Source of the DNA: Akkermansia sp. | GTDB taxonomy: Bacteria; Verrucomicrobiota; Verrucomicrobiia; Verrucomicrobiales; Akkermansiaceae | Direction: 5' to 3' | Assembly: GCA_030536145.1 (NCBI GenBank) | Contig: JAUNQN010000025.1 | Span: 1 to 41,121 of the forward strand | Length of the DNA: 41,121 nt | Part shown: positions 39,366 to 41,121 of the stretch, in pieces | Position numbering within the stretch: the first letter of the stretch is position 1 | Layout: every line of letters begins with the position of its first letter | Notes under the pieces: generated by a model | The model's database searches: none | Told to the model about the DNA's origin: nothing | What the model saw: the letters and a program-made list of their open reading frames with translations, nothing else | Made by a program: the position numbers and the translations under genes

Positions 39366-39947
39366 ATGGAATGGAATGACCTCTTCTTGGCGCTTTTCAG
39401 GGATGCGGTGAACCGCTATCTCTCCAATCCCGGCACAGATGTAGGCCACTTTTTCCTGCCGAACGAGGTGAAGTTCCTCGCCTCTATCGGCCACCGGCCC
39501 GGGGAATTCTATGCCTATGTGCGGGATTACGCCAACCAGGGAGCCCCGTCCCCCAGCACGCTGCTGCTCATTGCCGCCGTGCGCCGCTCCTTCTTCCTGA
39601 CCACCCAGCGCGGTATCAACGGCAACGCCAAGCCCGTGATGGCACATGACCTGCCCCCGGAGACGGAGGAGTACCATGAAATTCCCTACCTTCCCTACCT
39701 GATCCGCAAGGCAGAGGCAAAACTGTTCGGCACCCTGGTGCCGGAGGTAGGGTATGGTGATGCCAAGGACCTGGAGTTCCTGCGCACCCACGGCAATATC
39801 CACCCCGCCGATTTCCTGTACATCGTCTGGAACGCCCGCGGAGACCGCCAGCGCGTGGTCACCGCCGTGCTCAATGCCATTGAACCGCCTTCCTACAATC
39901 CACCCCAGAAAGACACCCCCCAACAGGGAGAACTCCGTTTCCGCTAA
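39366..39947 (+). CDS. Uncharacterised cytoplasmic protein
   Basis: 193 residues, no signal peptide or membrane helix. The N-terminal half has a recognisable helical region (MEWNDLFLALFRDAVNRYLS) and PGEFYAYVRDYANQGAPSPSTLLL. The middle part (LPPETEEYHEIPYLPYLIRKAEAKL) and the segment GDAKDLEFLRTHGNIHPADFL follow, then a Pro/Gln-rich tail. It resembles small bacterial DUF5069-like proteins in size and in mentions of a helical core with 'D-LP..I.KA-AKL..LP', but I cannot place it firmly. The start is fixed by the promoter; the frame is open upstream into aroE. It is followed three bases later by a tail-anchored protein gene, so the two products probably work together. Confidence 0.75.
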   Translation: MEWNDLFLALFRDAVNRYLSNPGTDVGHFFLPNEVKFLASIGHRPGEFYAYVRDYANQGAPSPSTLLLIAAVRRSFFLTTQRGINGNAKPVMAHDLPPETEEYHEIPYLPYLIRKAEAKLFGTLVPEVGYGDAKDLEFLRTHGNIHPADFLYIVWNARGDRQRVVTAVLNAIEPPSYNPPQKDTPQQGELRFR

Positions 39948-39950
39948 GCC

Positions 39951-40508
39951 ATGAACACACCCACCGACCCCATCCAGACTAATATCCCGGAAGTTTCCAC
40001 CGAGACCCAGCGCCAGGCGCTGGATGCCATGTCGGACGACCTGGTGCGCAAGCTCAACGCTATGATAGCGGAGCAGGATGCGCGAGTGCAGGAGTTCGCC
40101 AAGCTGACCCACTCCCTTTCCGCCCAGCCGGAAATACCGCAATCACTGCAGGTTCCGCTGGCCCCGCAGCCCATATCCACGGCTCCGGTGGAGGTTATGG
40201 AACCCTCCGCTCCCCTGCCCCGGGTACCGCAGCAGCCCCAGCGGCAGCAGGCAACCTACGTTCCCCAGCCGCCGCGCCCGCCGCAGCAAGCCCCCCGCAC
40301 CCCGGCAGATGCCGTTCAGCAGGCTATGGAGAAAATGCGGGAGACCGTAGAAAAAAACGTACCCGGCGTACCGAAGTCGTCCCCTGCCCCCAAGCGCACG
40401 CCCAAGCAGGCCCCCGCAACGAAAGAGAAGAAGAAGCAGGGCTGCAGCGGCCACGTCATCTTCATCATCATCGTGATTGTCATCATCCTGCGCGCCTGCT
40501 CAGAATAA
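39951..40508 (+). CDS. Tail-anchored membrane protein with Pro/Gln-rich linker
   Basis: 185 residues. No N-terminal signal. The first 60 residues are a charged helix (LDAMSDDLVRKLNAMIAEQD), then comes a long Pro/Gln-rich disordered linker (about 65-150) with a Lys cluster (KEKKKQG). The very C-terminus is one hydrophobic helix (HVIFIIIVIVIILRAC) ending five residues later. This order implies post-translational insertion, with the bulk of the protein in the cytoplasm. Function unknown. It is three bases downstream of the 193-residue gene. A hairpin (40507-40532, AAGGGCA / TGCCCTT) spans the stop codons of this gene and the convergent lipoprotein gene. Confidence 0.75.
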   Translation: MNTPTDPIQTNIPEVSTETQRQALDAMSDDLVRKLNAMIAEQDARVQEFAKLTHSLSAQPEIPQSLQVPLAPQPISTAPVEVMEPSAPLPRVPQQPQRQQATYVPQPPRPPQQAPRTPADAVQQAMEKMRETVEKNVPGVPKSSPAPKRTPKQAPATKEKKKQGCSGHVIFIIIVIVIILRACSE

Positions 40509-40517
40509 GGGCAACTT

Positions 40518-40958
40518 TCAGTACCTGCCCTTCAGGTTCTCGCTCGTCTGCCGATAGGCCTCGGCAAAGGAGGCCATGGTGTTCTTGAGCGTCTTGTGGT
40601 CGTCTATCTTAACCAGCTCGGAGATGGCGGCCATGCCCTTGGCAAAAGCCTCGCCTGCCGCCTTGGCTTCCGCCTTGTACTTGGCAGAGCCCTCCAGCAC
40701 CTCCTTGCGCTGCGCCTCGCTCATGGCATCCGCCGCTGCAGCCAGCTTGCGCTGCCGCCGCGTCAGGGCCTCCATCTTGTCGATAAACACAGCCAGCGTG
40801 GCCTTTTCCGCATCATTCACCTCTCCTGCGGCAGCAGCCACCTCCTGCATGACCGCCAACTGCTCCGCTGCCAGCCCTTCCGGCGTGGAAATATCATTCC
40901 CGCAGGAAGCCAGCACAAAAGGAACACAAACGAACAGGCCGGGACGCATATTGTACAT
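40518..40958 (-). CDS. Predicted helical lipoprotein
   Basis: 146 residues. The N-terminus has a short signal with lipobox FVLASC (C19), so the mature protein should be lipid-anchored. The remainder is almost entirely helical and rich in Ala, Glu and Lys (EKATLAVFIDKMEALTRRQR, then EAKAAGEAFAKGMAAISEL), suggesting a coiled coil or spacer. No enzyme motif. Start is ATG 40958 or ATG 40949 (MRPGLF); the second gives the more usual signal length, but both leave the lipobox intact. Convergent with the tail-anchored protein gene. Confidence 0.7.
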   Translation of the reverse strand: MYNMRPGLFVCVPFVLASCGNDISTPEGLAAEQLAVMQEVAAAAGEVNDAEKATLAVFIDKMEALTRRQRKLAAAADAMSEAQRKEVLEGSAKYKAEAKAAGEAFAKGMAAISELVKIDDHKTLKNTMASFAEAYRQTSENLKGRY

Positions 40959-41071
40959 AACACCGGCTATTCAACCACATTTTCCGGCAAACATCAAGCA
41001 GATTATCCTCCTGGTATCCCCAGGCTGCAGACCGAGCAGATGCCGTCTGCGCCCTGATGCGGGTAGACGGA

Positions 41072-41103
41072 AAAGGCCGCCGGGCTTTCGCTCGGCGGCC
41101 TTT
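41072..41103. terminator. Intrinsic terminator at the window's right end
   Basis: AAAGGCCGCCG (41072-41082) pairs perfectly with CGGCGGCCTTT (41093-41103). It has A and T runs on both sides, so it can work in either direction. A minus-strand TAA at 41105-41107 suggests it ends a gene lying mostly outside the window. The stretch 40959-41071 has no gene I can support. Confidence 0.75.
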
Positions 41104-41121
41104 GTTAGCCCTGGCGGCTAT

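Noticed and set aside
1..41121. CRISPR arrays, toxin-antitoxin pairs, complete insertion sequences or prophage structural genes
   Set aside because: No regularly spaced repeats, no paired small toxin/antitoxin signatures, no complete transposase and no capsid, tail or terminase motifs were found.

Overview
The window looks like a chromosomal segment from a mucin-adapted gut Verrucomicrobium, close to Akkermansia. Four things support this. The core genes are GC-rich. The first gene ends in a PEP-CTERM tail (PEP, a hydrophobic stretch, RRRRK). There is a glycoside hydrolase set suited to mucin O-glycans (GH29, GH89, GH95, a GH36-type enzyme). The window also has an oversized GreA like the one known from Chlamydia. 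The genus is an inference; no 16S or other marker is present.

Layout. 1-2371: a frameshifted PEP-CTERM gene, then an RsuA/RluA-type pseudouridine synthase pair on the minus strand. 2482-4626: a TPR protein and a SAM methyltransferase. 4742-10652: a tight run cysS, queF, tandem thermonuclease, queC, miaB, transglutaminase-like protein, rich in tRNA charging and modification. 10895-12349: GH29 fucosidase. 12457-16943: an accessory island with lower and uneven GC. It holds a small cytoplasmic protein, nested palindromes, a fragment of a phage/ICE-type polyvalent protein, an IS66 transposase remnant fused to a broken membrane-protein gene, a lipoprotein, a decayed lipoprotein gene and a frameshifted ArsR-like gene. 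It is bounded on the right by tRNA-Ala(GGC) and its terminator. 17311-22304: a large secreted protein of unknown function, a short DegT-like aminotransferase and the long GreA. 22426-31910: the glycan locus. On the minus strand are a truncated GH36-type paralogue, a heparan-glucosaminide N-acetyltransferase-like membrane protein, GH89 and GH95; a full-length GH36-type enzyme is on the plus strand. 32045-41121: an acyltransferase remnant, a LemA-like protein, lysS, a two-domain retropepsin-like protease, a DUF486 membrane protein, trmB-tgt-yajC, aroE, and small uncharacterised envelope proteins.

How the genes fit together. The window has several steps of tRNA maturation: CysS and LysS charging, MiaB, TrmB, and the queuosine steps QueC, QueF and Tgt. 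The glycan locus would strip terminal alpha-fucose (GH95, GH29), alpha-GlcNAc (GH89) and alpha-Gal or alpha-GalNAc (GH36-type) from host glycans.

The most notable observations are these. Tgt appears to have lost all four canonical zinc ligands. Bacterial counterparts of the lysosomal HGSNAT/NAGLU pair sit side by side. A secreted aspartic protease carries two DTG lobes in one chain. Strong -35/-10 boxes lie so close to start codons that most core transcripts should be nearly leaderless, while the accessory genes carry Shine-Dalgarno sequences. No CRISPR array, prophage structural module or complete transposon was seen.
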